Of a stretch of 63,088 nucleotides of DNA, positions 8,416-17,657 are shown in pieces. The notes below the pieces were generated by a model, which did no database searches, was not told where the DNA came from, and worked only from the letters and a program-made list of their open reading frames with translations. The stretch spans positions 1-63,088 of the forward strand of contig JAUNLD010000009.1 of the NCBI GenBank assembly GCA_030532425.1. The letters are read 5' to 3'. Each line of letters begins with the position of its first letter. Positions within the stretch are counted from its first letter, which is position 1. The translations under genes and the position numbers were made by a program. The DNA comes from Lautropia sp. GTDB taxonomy: Bacteria > Pseudomonadota > Gammaproteobacteria > Burkholderiales > Burkholderiaceae_E.

Positions 8416-9912
8416 CTACAGCTGATACGCCACCGCCCGCACCATGCCTTCAAAAACATCGCGCACCACGCCGGGCGGATGGCCATCCAGACGCGGCGAC
8501 ATCACCATCCGCTCATCAATCCACTCTGTCAGTGCCCTGATATCTTGGCGTCGATAAAAAGCCACCATCGCCTCGTAATTCAGGAAGAAGCTGCGACTGT
8601 CCAGGTTGAGTGAACCGGCCAGTGCCAGGCGCTCATCCACCACCACGGCCTTGGCATGCAGCATGCACGGATAGAGATAGACCTCGCCGCCCACCTGCAC
8701 CAGTTGCCGCAGCGCCCGCATCCGGGCGATGTCGGCCAGCCGATGATTGGAGCGCATCGGCACCAGCAGCCGTACCCGCACGCCCCGCCGGGCAGCCAGG
8801 CACCAGGCCGTCAGCAGTCCCTCATCAGGTACAAAATAAGGCGTGATGGCCAGAATCTGGTGCTGCGCATGAAAAGCTGCCCCCAGGAGCAGCGCATAGA
8901 TCGTGTCATCGAAGCGATCCGGTCCACTGGGGAGCAATTGCGCCAGCAAATCACCCTGCCCTTCGTTTGCAGGCGGCAATTCTTCCTCGTTCGGTGACAG
9001 CCCGGGCTTCGTGGGCGCCGCCACCACACCCCCCTGCGCACGCAGGCGCAGCCTGGCCTGGCGCACGGCCAGCCGATAGCGGGCCGGCAGCGGATGGCCC
9101 ACCTTCCAGTCGGTCTTGAACAAGGCCAGCGCATCGAGCACCAGCGGACCACTGATGCTGAAACTGATGTCCAGCCAGGCGGGCTCACGCCCGTTACCCA
9201 GAAAATATTCACCGGCCAGGTTGCGCCCCCCCGCCCACAGCCAGCGCCTGTCCACCACCAGCAGCTTGCGGTGGTTGCGCAGATTGGTCCGGCCACGAAC
9301 GGGGTTGTGCAGCAGCGGCATGTATCGGCGCACGTGCACCCCGGCCGCCAGCATCGGCAGGTATTGCGATTTGCCCACACGCAGGCACCCCACCGCATCC
9401 AGCAACAGCCGTACCCTCACGCCACGTCGCGCCGCCGCACACAGCGCCATGACGATGCGCTCGGCCTGTTCGTCCTTGCCCAGCACATAGGTGCAGATCT
9501 CGATCGAACGTCGTGCCCGACCGATCAGATCGAGCAGCGCTTCCAGCGCATCGTCACCTTCCAGCTGAAAGCCGGCTTCGCCCCCCCGGACCGGTGCCGG
9601 CATGCCCAGGGACGCATTCAGCTCGGCAGCCCAGGCCGGCAAGGCGTGCGTTTCTCCCCCGTCAGCCCGGGCGCGGTCGCCGTGGGCAGGATCGAAAGGC
9701 CGGGGCTGACGCTGATCCGGCCCCAGCAGTTTGCGGGTGCCGAACAGCAGGAAGACCGGCAAGGCCACATAGGGCATCACCACCAGCAGCAGTACCCAGG
9801 AAAGCGCGGCAGCCGGCGTGCGGCGCTGACGCCCCACCCGCGTGAAAACGACGTAAGTCAGCAGGCTGACAAGAACGGCGATGAGATGGCTGCTCAACAA
9901 CAAGACATGCAC
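8416..9912 (-). CDS. cls: cardiolipin synthase, phospholipase-D type
   Basis: An inner-membrane enzyme of about 495-498 residues that condenses phosphatidylglycerols to cardiolipin. Two N-terminal membrane helices (residues ~5-20 and ~38-58) precede two PLD domains. Both HKD motifs are intact: NHRKLLVVD (~211-218) and MLHAKAVVVD (~417-424), each followed by the usual GGRNL / GSLNLDSRS. The start is uncertain. A GTG at 9912 has GGAG abutting it, whereas a TTG at 9903 lies about 8 nt after the same GGAG and may be the real start. It is convergent with the DUF1488-like gene. Confidence 0.93.
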   Translation of the reverse strand: MHVLLLSSHLIAVLVSLLTYVVFTRVGRQRRTPAAALSWVLLLVVMPYVALPVFLLFGTRKLLGPDQRQPRPFDPAHGDRARADGGETHALPAWAAELNASLGMPAPVRGGEAGFQLEGDDALEALLDLIGRARRSIEICTYVLGKDEQAERIVMALCAAARRGVRVRLLLDAVGCLRVGKSQYLPMLAAGVHVRRYMPLLHNPVRGRTNLRNHRKLLVVDRRWLWAGGRNLAGEYFLGNGREPAWLDISFSISGPLVLDALALFKTDWKVGHPLPARYRLAVRQARLRLRAQGGVVAAPTKPGLSPNEEELPPANEGQGDLLAQLLPSGPDRFDDTIYALLLGAAFHAQHQILAITPYFVPDEGLLTAWCLAARRGVRVRLLVPMRSNHRLADIARMRALRQLVQVGGEVYLYPCMLHAKAVVVDERLALAGSLNLDSRSFFLNYEAMVAFYRRQDIRALTEWIDERMVMSPRLDGHPPGVVRDVFEGMVRAVAYQL

Positions 9913-10001
9913 TCCTGCTGCGCACGCCCACCACCACAGCGCACGGCGCCGGCCTGCCCCCGGCCGACGACCAGGGTAATCAGGGCCGGCGGCCGTCAGG
10001 A

Positions 10002-11249
10002 TCAGTGGAAGTGCACCGGACCGGGTTCAACGCCGTCGGGCATCTGCACGTGAACCAGCTCCTCGCTGCGGTTCGGGTAAAAGGGCGAGCCACAGTCCTC
10101 GCAGAACTCCGGCTCCATCAGGCTGCTCCATACCCGGATCTCGGTCACACCGACCTCGTGCAGCGTCTGACGGATCTGTTCGATGGGAGAAGGATCGTCG
10201 GTCTCGGTTTCGGCGCCCAGCAGCGGCCAGACGATGCCCTGCACCACCTCGTCACTGTCGCCCAGCGACAGACCGATCCGGTATTCATCAACCCGCGTAT
10301 AGCCAAAGCCGGCCACCGCTGCCTTGATCGTCGAGGCCTCGATATTGAGCGTATGCACCAGATAATGCACGGCAGCCTTGATGCCCCAGACCCGCACCAG
10401 ACGGTCGGATTCGCGCAGATTGGCATGATAGGCATCGGGCAGCAGGCACTCGAAGCCGCAGCCCGGCAGCAGTGGCTCGAACAGGCGACGCGTCTGCTCG
10501 ACCCAGGCCTGCAAACAATCCTGGCGCGAGCGGTGGGCCGTGCCACTCAGCTGCCAGCGAAATACCGGCGCATCGACACCGGGCACCACCACGCTGCCCA
10601 GCAGGAAGCGGGTGTCAGCCAGCATCTCGGCGGTTTCGGGCATCGCGCGGATGCCGAAGCGCGCATTGGTGCCGTTGGCGGTGGATACCGCCAGCTTGCG
10701 GGCAAGCTTGCGCAACTCGGAAAATTCGTGTGGCAGCTGGTCGAGGCTGTAGAGCCAGGGCTGCATCTGAAAGCGCACGCCCGGGGCCAGCACCAGCTCG
10801 TGCCACAGGCGGCACAACTCGGCGGCGACATCGGCTGGCACCGCCCGCGTGGGAATGCTGAAGCGCGTCCACGCCACCAGCGGCGCAGTCACCAGCAGCC
10901 CGTGCAGCGACGCCCCGGGCTCGGCCGACGCAGCCGCCTCGCCACGCAGGGCGCTGGCAGGCACCCGTACGGTTTCGGCAGCATGCTCGATGGCCTCGAC
11001 CAGCGCCCCATAGGCGGTTCCATCCTGCTGGTTCAGCTGTTCGAGTGCCGCCACCACCGAGGCGGCATGGGTCGAATCCAGGATGCGATCGAGCAGCTGG
11101 GCCAACCTGCCCTCCCAGAACAGCCCTTCGGTGCGGCTGCCGGTGGCGGCCAGGCCGAGTGCGGCCGAGACCAGTGCCTCGACATCTGGAGAGATCTGGG
11201 AAACGCGTTCCCGGGCGCGATACGACATGCGTGGTTCTTTGCTGGACAT
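10002..11249 (-). CDS. DUF2863 family protein
   Basis: A 415-residue soluble protein matching the DUF2863 family known from Burkholderiales; its role is not established. Visible features are a helical N-terminal half, a central segment ARFGIRAMPETAEMLADTRF, and a C-terminal CEDCGSPFYPN that could bind a metal through its Cys pair, ending in a His-rich tail (VHFH). The first ATG (11249) is used; a second at 11228 is possible. It lies 23 bp upstream of dnaQ on the other side of a short gap and is read on the same strand after it. Confidence 0.75.
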   Translation of the reverse strand: MSSKEPRMSYRARERVSQISPDVEALVSAALGLAATGSRTEGLFWEGRLAQLLDRILDSTHAASVVAALEQLNQQDGTAYGALVEAIEHAAETVRVPASALRGEAAASAEPGASLHGLLVTAPLVAWTRFSIPTRAVPADVAAELCRLWHELVLAPGVRFQMQPWLYSLDQLPHEFSELRKLARKLAVSTANGTNARFGIRAMPETAEMLADTRFLLGSVVVPGVDAPVFRWQLSGTAHRSRQDCLQAWVEQTRRLFEPLLPGCGFECLLPDAYHANLRESDRLVRVWGIKAAVHYLVHTLNIEASTIKAAVAGFGYTRVDEYRIGLSLGDSDEVVQGIVWPLLGAETETDDPSPIEQIRQTLHEVGVTEIRVWSSLMEPEFCEDCGSPFYPNRSEELVHVQMPDGVEPGPVHFH

Positions 11250-11272
11250 GTCCGCAGTGTAACGGAAAGTGA

Positions 11273-12004
11273 TTAACCCCGGTCGCCTTCCCGATGCCAG
11301 AGCATCGACGACTTGAACTGTTTTTCAAGGGCAGCCAGCCCCTGGGCATGCAATTGCTGCTCGGACTCACTGGCCACGCGCAGCCGCAGCCCCACGGGGG
11401 GCCAGCTACCGCCAGCGTCGCTGACCGTGTTGTCATCCTCGCCACTGCTGGCACCGATGTCAAAGCTGCCCTGCCCGCGCGTCATGCCCAGATACACCTC
11501 GGCCAGCAGCTCGGCATCCAGCAGCGCCCCGTGCAACGTCCGATGCTTGTTGGGCACCATCAGGCGCTCGCACAGGGCATCGAGGTTGTTGCGCTTGCCA
11601 GGGTATTGTTCGCGGGCCATGGCCAGCGTGTCGATCACCCCCTTGCAGTGTGATGCAAAAGTGCCACGATCCAGGCGTGCCAGCTCGGCATCCAGAAAGC
11701 CCACATCAAAGGGCGCATTGTGGATGATGATCTCGGCATCGCGAACGAAATCGAGAAAGCGCTCAACCTCATCCGCAAACACCGGCTTGTCGCGCAGATC
11801 ATCCCAGGTCATGCCGTGCACGCGCGCGGCCCCTTCGTCCACCTCGCGCTCGGGGTTCAGGTACAGGTGCAGGTTGTTCTGCGTCAGCCGGCGGTTCACC
11901 ATCTCGACACAGCCGATCTCGATGATGCGGTGCCCCTTGCTGGCTTCGATACCGGTGGTTTCGGTATCGAGAACGACCTGACGGACGAGGGTGGCGGCGT
12001 TCAT
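11273..12004 (-). CDS. dnaQ: DNA polymerase III epsilon subunit (3'-5' proofreading)
   Basis: A 243-residue exonuclease of the DEDDh group that proofreads for the replicative polymerase. Exo I is LDTETTGIEASKGHRIIEIG, Exo II is IIHNAPFDVGFLD, and Exo III is KHRTLHGALLDAELLAEVYL with the catalytic His and Asp. The C-terminal ~60 residues, which in E. coli bind the alpha subunit, are present but diverged. The start overlaps the rnhA stop by 4 bp (ATGA), and a GGAGGTGGGG ribosome site lies inside the end of rnhA, pointing to translational coupling. In E. coli dnaQ and rnhA are divergent; here they are co-directional. Confidence 0.95.
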   Translation of the reverse strand: MNAATLVRQVVLDTETTGIEASKGHRIIEIGCVEMVNRRLTQNNLHLYLNPEREVDEGAARVHGMTWDDLRDKPVFADEVERFLDFVRDAEIIIHNAPFDVGFLDAELARLDRGTFASHCKGVIDTLAMAREQYPGKRNNLDALCERLMVPNKHRTLHGALLDAELLAEVYLGMTRGQGSFDIGASSGEDDNTVSDAGGSWPPVGLRLRVASESEQQLHAQGLAALEKQFKSSMLWHREGDRG

Positions 12005-12465
12005 GCCCCACCTCCGCGTGCCTTCTGCAAGGCAGCCACCGCCAGACGATCGGCGCGCTCGTTATTGACGTTGCCCTGGTGGCCACGCACCCAGCGCACC
12101 GACACCTGGCGGGCATCCGCCACACCGAACAGCCGCTTCCACAGCTCAAGATTGGCCACCGGCTCGCCCTTGGCATTACGGTAGTTGCGCCGCTCCCAGC
12201 CGGCACGCCATTCACTCAGGCCTTTCAGCACGTACTGACTGTCGGAAACCAGCTCGACGGCCGCCCCCTCCGGGGTCCGCAGCAGCCCTTCGATGGCCGC
12301 CGTGATTTCGGCGATCTGGTTGGTGCCGGGGCCGATGAAGCCGTGATCGGCCGCCACCTCGGCGCCATCGGGTGCAAAAACCACCACGCCCCAGGCAGCC
12401 GGTCCGGGATTTGTCGGTGCACAGGCACCATCCGTGTAAGCGACCCACTTGTTCATCATCCGCAT
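12001..12465 (-). CDS. rnhA: ribonuclease HI
   Basis: A 154-residue enzyme that cleaves the RNA strand of RNA-DNA hybrids. The acidic catalytic set is present: D in YTDGAC, E in IAEITAAIEG, D in VSDSQYV and D in NNERADRLA. The basic handle RAGWERRNYRN and RGHQGN before the last Asp are also typical. AGGGAAA lies just before the start. The gene is followed with a 4-bp overlap by dnaQ, and upstream is a class I methyltransferase, the neighbourhood seen for yafS-rnhA-dnaQ in gammaproteobacteria. Confidence 0.97.
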   Translation of the reverse strand: MRMMNKWVAYTDGACAPTNPGPAAWGVVVFAPDGAEVAADHGFIGPGTNQIAEITAAIEGLLRTPEGAAVELVSDSQYVLKGLSEWRAGWERRNYRNAKGEPVANLELWKRLFGVADARQVSVRWVRGHQGNVNNERADRLAVAALQKARGGGA

Positions 12466-12600
12466 GCGTTTCCCTGATAGGCTGAACGGACAGTCGCCCC
12501 GATTGCCCGACCATCTGCCAGGCGGGGCTGCCGCTGTCGAGCAGCGATTCTAAACGCGCCGCGCCCCCCTGCTCGCCGCCCCGGCGTGTAACAGTCGGCT

Positions 12601-13437
12601 TCAGCCGGACCGGGGCGGATGACAACACGGGCTGCCCACCCCGGCCACCGCACGCCCACGTGCCGGCACGCCACGCCAGACCGGGCCGATCAGGCGCATG
12701 CCATGCACCCGCTTGACGGCACTCAGCACGTAACCCGCCCCGCACACGGGCCACCAGCGCTCGCCCGCCCGCTCGAACAGCTGACGCGAGCGGCACAGCC
12801 AGCCGTGGCCGTTCACTGGCCAGGCATGGCAGCCATATACGGTGGCATCCGGCTCGAAACTCAACAGCCGAATCCAGTCGCGCAGCCTGGGCGCCGAGAT
12901 CAGTGCATTCGTCTCTGGCAGGAAATGCCCGCCCGCCCAGGCCGGCAGGCCCTGACGCAGCCCCCACAGCGACCACGGGTTGATGCCCAGCACCACCAGC
13001 CGCCCCTCCGGCCGCAGGACGCGATCGACTTCCCGCAAGAGCTGATGCGGATCGGCGCTGCACTCCAGCTGCAAGGGCAGCACCACCAGATCGATGGAAT
13101 GGCTCTCGAAGGGCAGCTCTTCCAGGCGAGCCACCCGCACCGCCGGCTGCCACCCCCCGGCATGTACAGGCGCCATGCCGGCCTGTACCCGGATCAGGTG
13201 CGGAATACGGCTGCCCACCAGCGCATCCAGTACCGGCAAGCCGAGCTGCACCGCGTAATACCCGAAGACGTTGTCCACCGCCTCGGCCACCTGTGCCTGC
13301 CCCCAGTCGAGCAGACGCCGCCCCGGCATGCCGGCCAGCCACCGGCCAAAGGCCAGGCCTGGCGCCGTCCGTTCCACCGTCCCTGCGTCGTTGCCGCTAC
13401 CATGTCTGTCCGGCGTTTTGCCCGGATGCTTCACCAC
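12601..13437 (-). CDS. SAM-dependent methyltransferase, YafS-like
   Basis: A class I methyltransferase of about 278 residues. The predicted product has LDWGQAQVAEAVD near the N-terminus, a RVARLEELPFESHSIDLVVLP segment typical of UbiE/BioC-type motifs II-III, and LLREVDRVLRPEGRLVVLG. The classic Gly-rich motif I is degenerate. The start is placed at a GTG (13437) because GGAG lies 8 nt upstream; an ATG at 13494 would add 19 residues and overlap the gloB start. Its place between gloB and rnhA matches YafS in E. coli. The substrate is unknown. Confidence 0.75.
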   Translation of the reverse strand: MVKHPGKTPDRHGSGNDAGTVERTAPGLAFGRWLAGMPGRRLLDWGQAQVAEAVDNVFGYYAVQLGLPVLDALVGSRIPHLIRVQAGMAPVHAGGWQPAVRVARLEELPFESHSIDLVVLPLQLECSADPHQLLREVDRVLRPEGRLVVLGINPWSLWGLRQGLPAWAGGHFLPETNALISAPRLRDWIRLLSFEPDATVYGCHAWPVNGHGWLCRSRQLFERAGERWWPVCGAGYVLSAVKRVHGMRLIGPVWRGVPARGRAVAGVGSPCCHPPRSG

Positions 13438-13472
13438 TGTCTTATCTCCCCACTTTGCAGAGCATCGTAACG

Positions 13473-14330
13473 ATGATTTCAGACGCCGTCCCACTATCGT
13501 ACCTGCCCACCCGCCTGGCTTCGGTCACACCGATCCCGGCGTTGTCCGACAACTATATCTGGTGCATCAATCCACACCCCCGGAGCGCCCCATACGCGGT
13601 CATCGTCGACCCCGGAGACGCGGCACCGGTCATCGCCCATCTGCGCCAGCACGGCCAGAATCTGGCGGCCATCCTCATCACCCACCACCACCACGATCAC
13701 GTGGGCGGCATCGGCACGCTCAAGGCGCAATGGCCACAGGCCCGGGTCTTCGGCCCTGCCAGCTGCGTGCGCCACGGCGTCGAGGACGTGCTGGAAGACG
13801 GCAACACGCTGCGCATCACCCCGCTGGGACTGACGGCGCGCGTGCTTGCCACGCCTGGCCACACGGCCGATCACCTCAGCTATGTCTTCGATGAATGGCC
13901 CGAGCACCCGATGCCGGCGTTGTTTTGTGGCGACACTTTGTTCGCTGCAGGTTGCGGTCGTGTCTTCGACGGCACGATGGAACAGCTTTTCCGGTCGCTG
14001 ACAAAACTGTCGGCCTCACTCCCCTGCAACACCCAGGTGTATGCAGCGCACGAGTACACCGTGGCCAACCTGCGCTTTGCCCTGGCCGCCGAACCCGATA
14101 ATGACCGGATCCGGCAGCGCCTGGACGACTGTCTGCGCCTGCGCGAGCAGCAAAACCCCACACTGCCCAGCACGATCGCGCAAGAACTGGCCACCAACCC
14201 GTTCCTGCGCAGCCACCTGCCGGCCCTGGCCCGGCATCTGCCCGTCGGGCTGAAACCGGCGCATCCTGAATCCTTCTCGGTCTTCGAGGCGCTGCGCCTC
14301 TGGAAGAACGACTTTCAGGCCCCCGCCTGA
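13473..14330 (+). CDS. gloB: hydroxyacylglutathione hydrolase (glyoxalase II)
   Basis: A 285-residue metallo-beta-lactamase-fold enzyme that hydrolyses S-lactoylglutathione to D-lactate and glutathione. The THHHHDHVGG metal motif is clear. Further ligands are the H in TPGHTADHLSY, the D in FCGDTLFAAGCGRVFDG, and the H in VYAAHEYT. The C-terminal helical HAGH domain ends normally with ALRLWKNDF. The ATG at 13473 is used because the in-frame sequence upstream has no family resemblance; the ribosome site is weak. It is divergent from the methyltransferase gene with only about 35 bp between starts. Confidence 0.95.
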   Translation: MISDAVPLSYLPTRLASVTPIPALSDNYIWCINPHPRSAPYAVIVDPGDAAPVIAHLRQHGQNLAAILITHHHHDHVGGIGTLKAQWPQARVFGPASCVRHGVEDVLEDGNTLRITPLGLTARVLATPGHTADHLSYVFDEWPEHPMPALFCGDTLFAAGCGRVFDGTMEQLFRSLTKLSASLPCNTQVYAAHEYTVANLRFALAAEPDNDRIRQRLDDCLRLREQQNPTLPSTIAQELATNPFLRSHLPALARHLPVGLKPAHPESFSVFEALRLWKNDFQAPA

Positions 14331-14522
14331 ACCGGGCACGCCCACATGCCGACCGGCGGATGAGGAGGTCGGAAGAATGTACGTACCGGTTACGAAAGTC
14401 CCCCTGATCCTGTGATATCGTCAATCAAGCCTCGCTGGCACCCCTCTCTGCCGGCGCCTCCTTTTGCCAGCCCTGGCGGCATGGCCAGCCGTGCCTCGTC
14501 GCCCGCCCCACAGGAAGCTCTC

Positions 14523-16451
14523 GTGCGTGCGCATCGCCCCATCAGCCAGCCCGTTTCACCCCGTTTCTCCCCGCGCCGTGTCACCCGCCTGCTGAGCCGT
14601 GCCGGCCTGCTGCTGGGTACCGGCTGGCTGGCCGCCTGTGCCAGTGTCTCCGCCCCTCCCGGTCCGGCCGCCCAGCGTGCCGACGATGGCTACCCGCGTG
14701 CGGCCGCCATCACCGAAAGCGATGCCGTGCGGGTACTGGATGCCGCGGCGCTGTCCGGTGCCGACCAGAGCGATGAAGTGGTGGTCAGTGGCGATCTCTG
14801 GGATCGCATCCGCGCCGGCTTTGCCATGCCCGAGCTGGACTCGCCGCTGGTCGCCGAGAAAGAGCGCTATTACCTCTCGCGCCCCGACTACCTTCAGCGG
14901 ATGTTCAGCCGTGGCTCGCGCTATCTGCACCACATCGTCGAGGAAATCGAAAAACGGGGCATGCCGACCGAACTGGCGCTATTGCCTTTCGTCGAGAGCG
15001 CGATGAACCCCACGGCCCTTTCATCGGCCAAGGCCGCCGGTCTGTGGCAATTCATTCCCTCCACCGGTCGCCACTACGATCTGAAGCAGAACTGGTGGGT
15101 CGACAACCGGCGTGACGTGGTGCATTCCACCCGCGCAGCGCTCGATTACCTCCAGGCCATCTACAAGCTCAACGACAACGACTGGTTCCTGGCGCTGGCC
15201 TCGTACAACTGGGGTGAAGGTTCGGTCCGTCGCGCCGTCAGGGCCAACCAGGCTGCTGGCCGCCCCGCCGGCTACGCGCATCTGCGCATGCCCACCGAAA
15301 CCCGTCACTACGTCCCCAAGCTGCTGGCCCTCAAGCACCTGGTCCAGAATGCCGACCGGCTGGGTCTGCAGCTGCCGGCGCTGCCCGACGAACCCTACTT
15401 TGCCACCATCGAAAAAACCCGGCCGATCGACCTGAAGCTGGCGGCCAGCTTTGCCGGCATGACCGAAGCCGAGTTTCTGGCCCTCAACCCGGCACACAAC
15501 CGGCCGGTGATTTCGGCCACACGCAACAACACCCTCAAGATCCCGGTCGACCGGCTGGAGCAGTTCAAGACCGCGATGGCCGCCCACGCCGCTCAGAAAA
15601 AACCCTTTGTCTCGTGGCAGCCCTACACCATGCAGGCAGGCGACCAGCTGGCCACACTGGCCGCGCGCGGCGGGCTGAGCAGCGCCGAGCTGCTGCGCGC
15701 CAACGGCATCTCACCCAATACCCAGCTATTGGCGGGCACACGCCTGCTGGTACCCACCCAGCGGGCCGGTGACGAACGGCTGGTCGAGGCCTTCAACGGC
15801 CCGCGCATTTATCAGCGTGTCAATGCCGGCCCGCTGGTGCATACCGTGCGTCGCGGCGAAACCGGCTCATCGATCGCCCGCCGCTATGGTCTGACGCTGA
15901 CCGAGCTGCGCAGCATGAACCGTCGGATCAGCCCCCTGCGGCCCGGCATGCGCCTGGTGGTGCGCCGCACCCAGCAGCAGACCGTACTGGTGGCCGAAGA
16001 CGGCCGCCGTCAGGTCATCAGCCGCCAGGCCAGCGGCACACGCAGCGCCGCCCGCAGCGGATCCTCCATCCGCCTGGCCAGCCACGCCACCGGCAGCGCA
16101 AGCCGCCCGGCCAGCACCATATCCAGGCGTGTCAGGACGACATCGGCCACCCAGGGCAGCACCGCAGCCACCGCACGCAAGGCCGCCAGCAGCAAGGCCA
16201 GCAACACCCGCCGCCGTCCCCAGGCAGGCACCCAGCGTGTGGCCAGCAGCACCGCCCTCTCCAGAAATACGGCAAGCCGCAAGGCAGCGCCCAGCGTCAA
16301 GGGCAGCACCCGCAAGGCGCGAGGCACCTCGCAGGCCGCCAATACCCGGACGGGCAAACTCACCAGGACATCGGCAGCCCGCAAGACAGGCACCGCGCGC
16401 CGTGGCACTCCCAGCCGGCGTGCCGCCAGCAAGGTGGCCGACGCGGGCTAG
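14523..16451 (+). CDS. mltD: membrane-bound lytic transglycosylase D with basic C-terminal tail
   Basis: A 642-residue lipoprotein that cleaves peptidoglycan to 1,6-anhydro muropeptides. A signal sequence ends in lipobox LAAC (Cys 39). The SLT catalytic domain is at about 140-260 (catalytic Glu in LPFVESAMNPTALSS, then AAGLWQFIPSTGR and ALASYNWGEGSV). Two LysM repeats follow at about 366-412 and 437-480. The start is a GTG at 14523 with AGGAAG upstream; an ATG at 14412 would put 37 odd residues before the signal. Residues ~500-642 are a low-complexity tail of Arg, Ser, Ala and Thr with strong positive charge, unusual for MltD. The tail might bind anionic wall polymers; that is inference. Confidence 0.92.
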   Translation: MRAHRPISQPVSPRFSPRRVTRLLSRAGLLLGTGWLAACASVSAPPGPAAQRADDGYPRAAAITESDAVRVLDAAALSGADQSDEVVVSGDLWDRIRAGFAMPELDSPLVAEKERYYLSRPDYLQRMFSRGSRYLHHIVEEIEKRGMPTELALLPFVESAMNPTALSSAKAAGLWQFIPSTGRHYDLKQNWWVDNRRDVVHSTRAALDYLQAIYKLNDNDWFLALASYNWGEGSVRRAVRANQAAGRPAGYAHLRMPTETRHYVPKLLALKHLVQNADRLGLQLPALPDEPYFATIEKTRPIDLKLAASFAGMTEAEFLALNPAHNRPVISATRNNTLKIPVDRLEQFKTAMAAHAAQKKPFVSWQPYTMQAGDQLATLAARGGLSSAELLRANGISPNTQLLAGTRLLVPTQRAGDERLVEAFNGPRIYQRVNAGPLVHTVRRGETGSSIARRYGLTLTELRSMNRRISPLRPGMRLVVRRTQQQTVLVAEDGRRQVISRQASGTRSAARSGSSIRLASHATGSASRPASTISRRVRTTSATQGSTAATARKAASSKASNTRRRPQAGTQRVASSTALSRNTASRKAAPSVKGSTRKARGTSQAANTRTGKLTRTSAARKTGTARRGTPSRRAASKVADAG

Positions 16452-16466
16452 TGCCCCAGCCAACGG

Positions 16467-16509
16467 AAAAGCGGCCTCGGCCGGATCATGCCAATCCGGC
16501 CAAGGCCGC
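16467..16509 (-). terminator. rho-independent terminator of the phosphofructokinase gene
   Basis: A 16-bp stem with one mismatch (arms 16471-16486 and 16494-16509, 7-nt loop) is followed on the minus strand by TTTT. It lies between convergent mltD and pfk and may also stop mltD transcripts, though no T-run follows on the plus strand. Confidence 0.75.
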
Positions 16510-16574
16510 CCCTGCTGCAACCACCTGCACCAGGGCAGCAGCCTCGGCCGCCGCCCCCGCAGAGTCCGCCCGCC

Positions 16575-17657
16575 TCAGCCCGGCTGGCCCAGCGACACGC
16601 CCAGAGAGCGCGCCACGTCGATCAGCTCGTGATCGTCCGGCACGTTGCGGGTGCGATTGGCCACTTCCTCGATCAGCACGCTTTCGCACTGGTCGCCCCG
16701 CAACACCACCATGCGACCGAACTCGCCACGCTGAACCATCTGGGCTGCATGACAGCCAAAACGGGTCGCCAGCACCCGGTCGAACGGGGTCGGCGTGCCA
16801 CCACGCTGCACGTGGCCCAACAGGGTGCTGCGCACCTCGCTTTCGAGATGCGGCTGGATCTGCTCGCGCAGGACGTTGGCCACGCCCCCCAGACGGATCG
16901 GGTCAGGGCTGTTTTCCAGACGGGCGTGCACCGTCATCTCACCATTGACCGGACGCGCGCCCTCGGCAATGCAGATCAGCGTATAGCCCTGCTTTTTCTC
17001 GCGTTCCTTGCAGACGCGGATCACCTCGTTGAGGTCATAAGGCTGCTCGGGCAGCAGGATGATGTCGGCACCACCTGCCAGCCCCCCTTCCAGGGCGATC
17101 CAGCCGGCATAGCGTCCCATCGTCTCCACGATCATCACACGGCCGTGGCTGCGTGCCGTGGTTTCAAGCCGGGCCAGTGCCTCGGCCACGATCGCCACCG
17201 CACTGTCGAAACCGAAGGTGCGGTCCGTGAGCATCAGGTCGTTGTCGATCGTCTTGGGCACCCCCACCACCGGCAGCCCCAGCGGCGTGAAGCGGTTGGC
17301 GATGCTCATCGTGCCGTCACCACCGATGGCCACCAGCGCGTCGATGCCCAGCTCGCGGATGTACTCCATCACCTCGCCAGACAGATCCGCACCACCGGCC
17401 CCTGCCCAGGCAAAGGGATTGGCAAAGTTGTGCGTGCCAAGAATGGTGCCGCCCTGGTGCAGGATGCCCGAAACCGCCTCGCTGTCCAGGGGACGCGAGC
17501 GGCGCTCGATCATGCCCATGAAACCCCGCTCGATACCGGTCACGCGTGCGCCTGCGGTCTTTATCAGCGACTTGGTCACTGCGCGGATCACCGCGTTCAG
17601 ACCCGGACAGTCACCACCGCCCGTCAGGACACCAACATGAAGGGGAGAACCGGACAT
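16575..17657 (-). CDS. 6-phosphofructokinase, mixed-substrate group
   Basis: A 360-residue PFK-A superfamily enzyme that phosphorylates fructose 6-phosphate. The N-terminal GVLTGGGDCPGLNAVIR binds the phosphoryl donor. Two positions used to tell donors apart disagree: GGDGT has Gly (115) as in ATP enzymes, while PKTIDND has Lys (135) as in pyrophosphate enzymes. This Gly/Lys pair marks the mixed-substrate group (TIGR02483-like), some members of which use ATP. The start at 17657 follows an AGAGGT box. A terminator lies downstream. The fold is certain; the donor cannot be read from sequence. Confidence 0.9.
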   Translation of the reverse strand: MSGSPLHVGVLTGGGDCPGLNAVIRAVTKSLIKTAGARVTGIERGFMGMIERRSRPLDSEAVSGILHQGGTILGTHNFANPFAWAGAGGADLSGEVMEYIRELGIDALVAIGGDGTMSIANRFTPLGLPVVGVPKTIDNDLMLTDRTFGFDSAVAIVAEALARLETTARSHGRVMIVETMGRYAGWIALEGGLAGGADIILLPEQPYDLNEVIRVCKEREKKQGYTLICIAEGARPVNGEMTVHARLENSPDPIRLGGVANVLREQIQPHLESEVRSTLLGHVQRGGTPTPFDRVLATRFGCHAAQMVQRGEFGRMVVLRGDQCESVLIEEVANRTRNVPDDHELIDVARSLGVSLGQPG

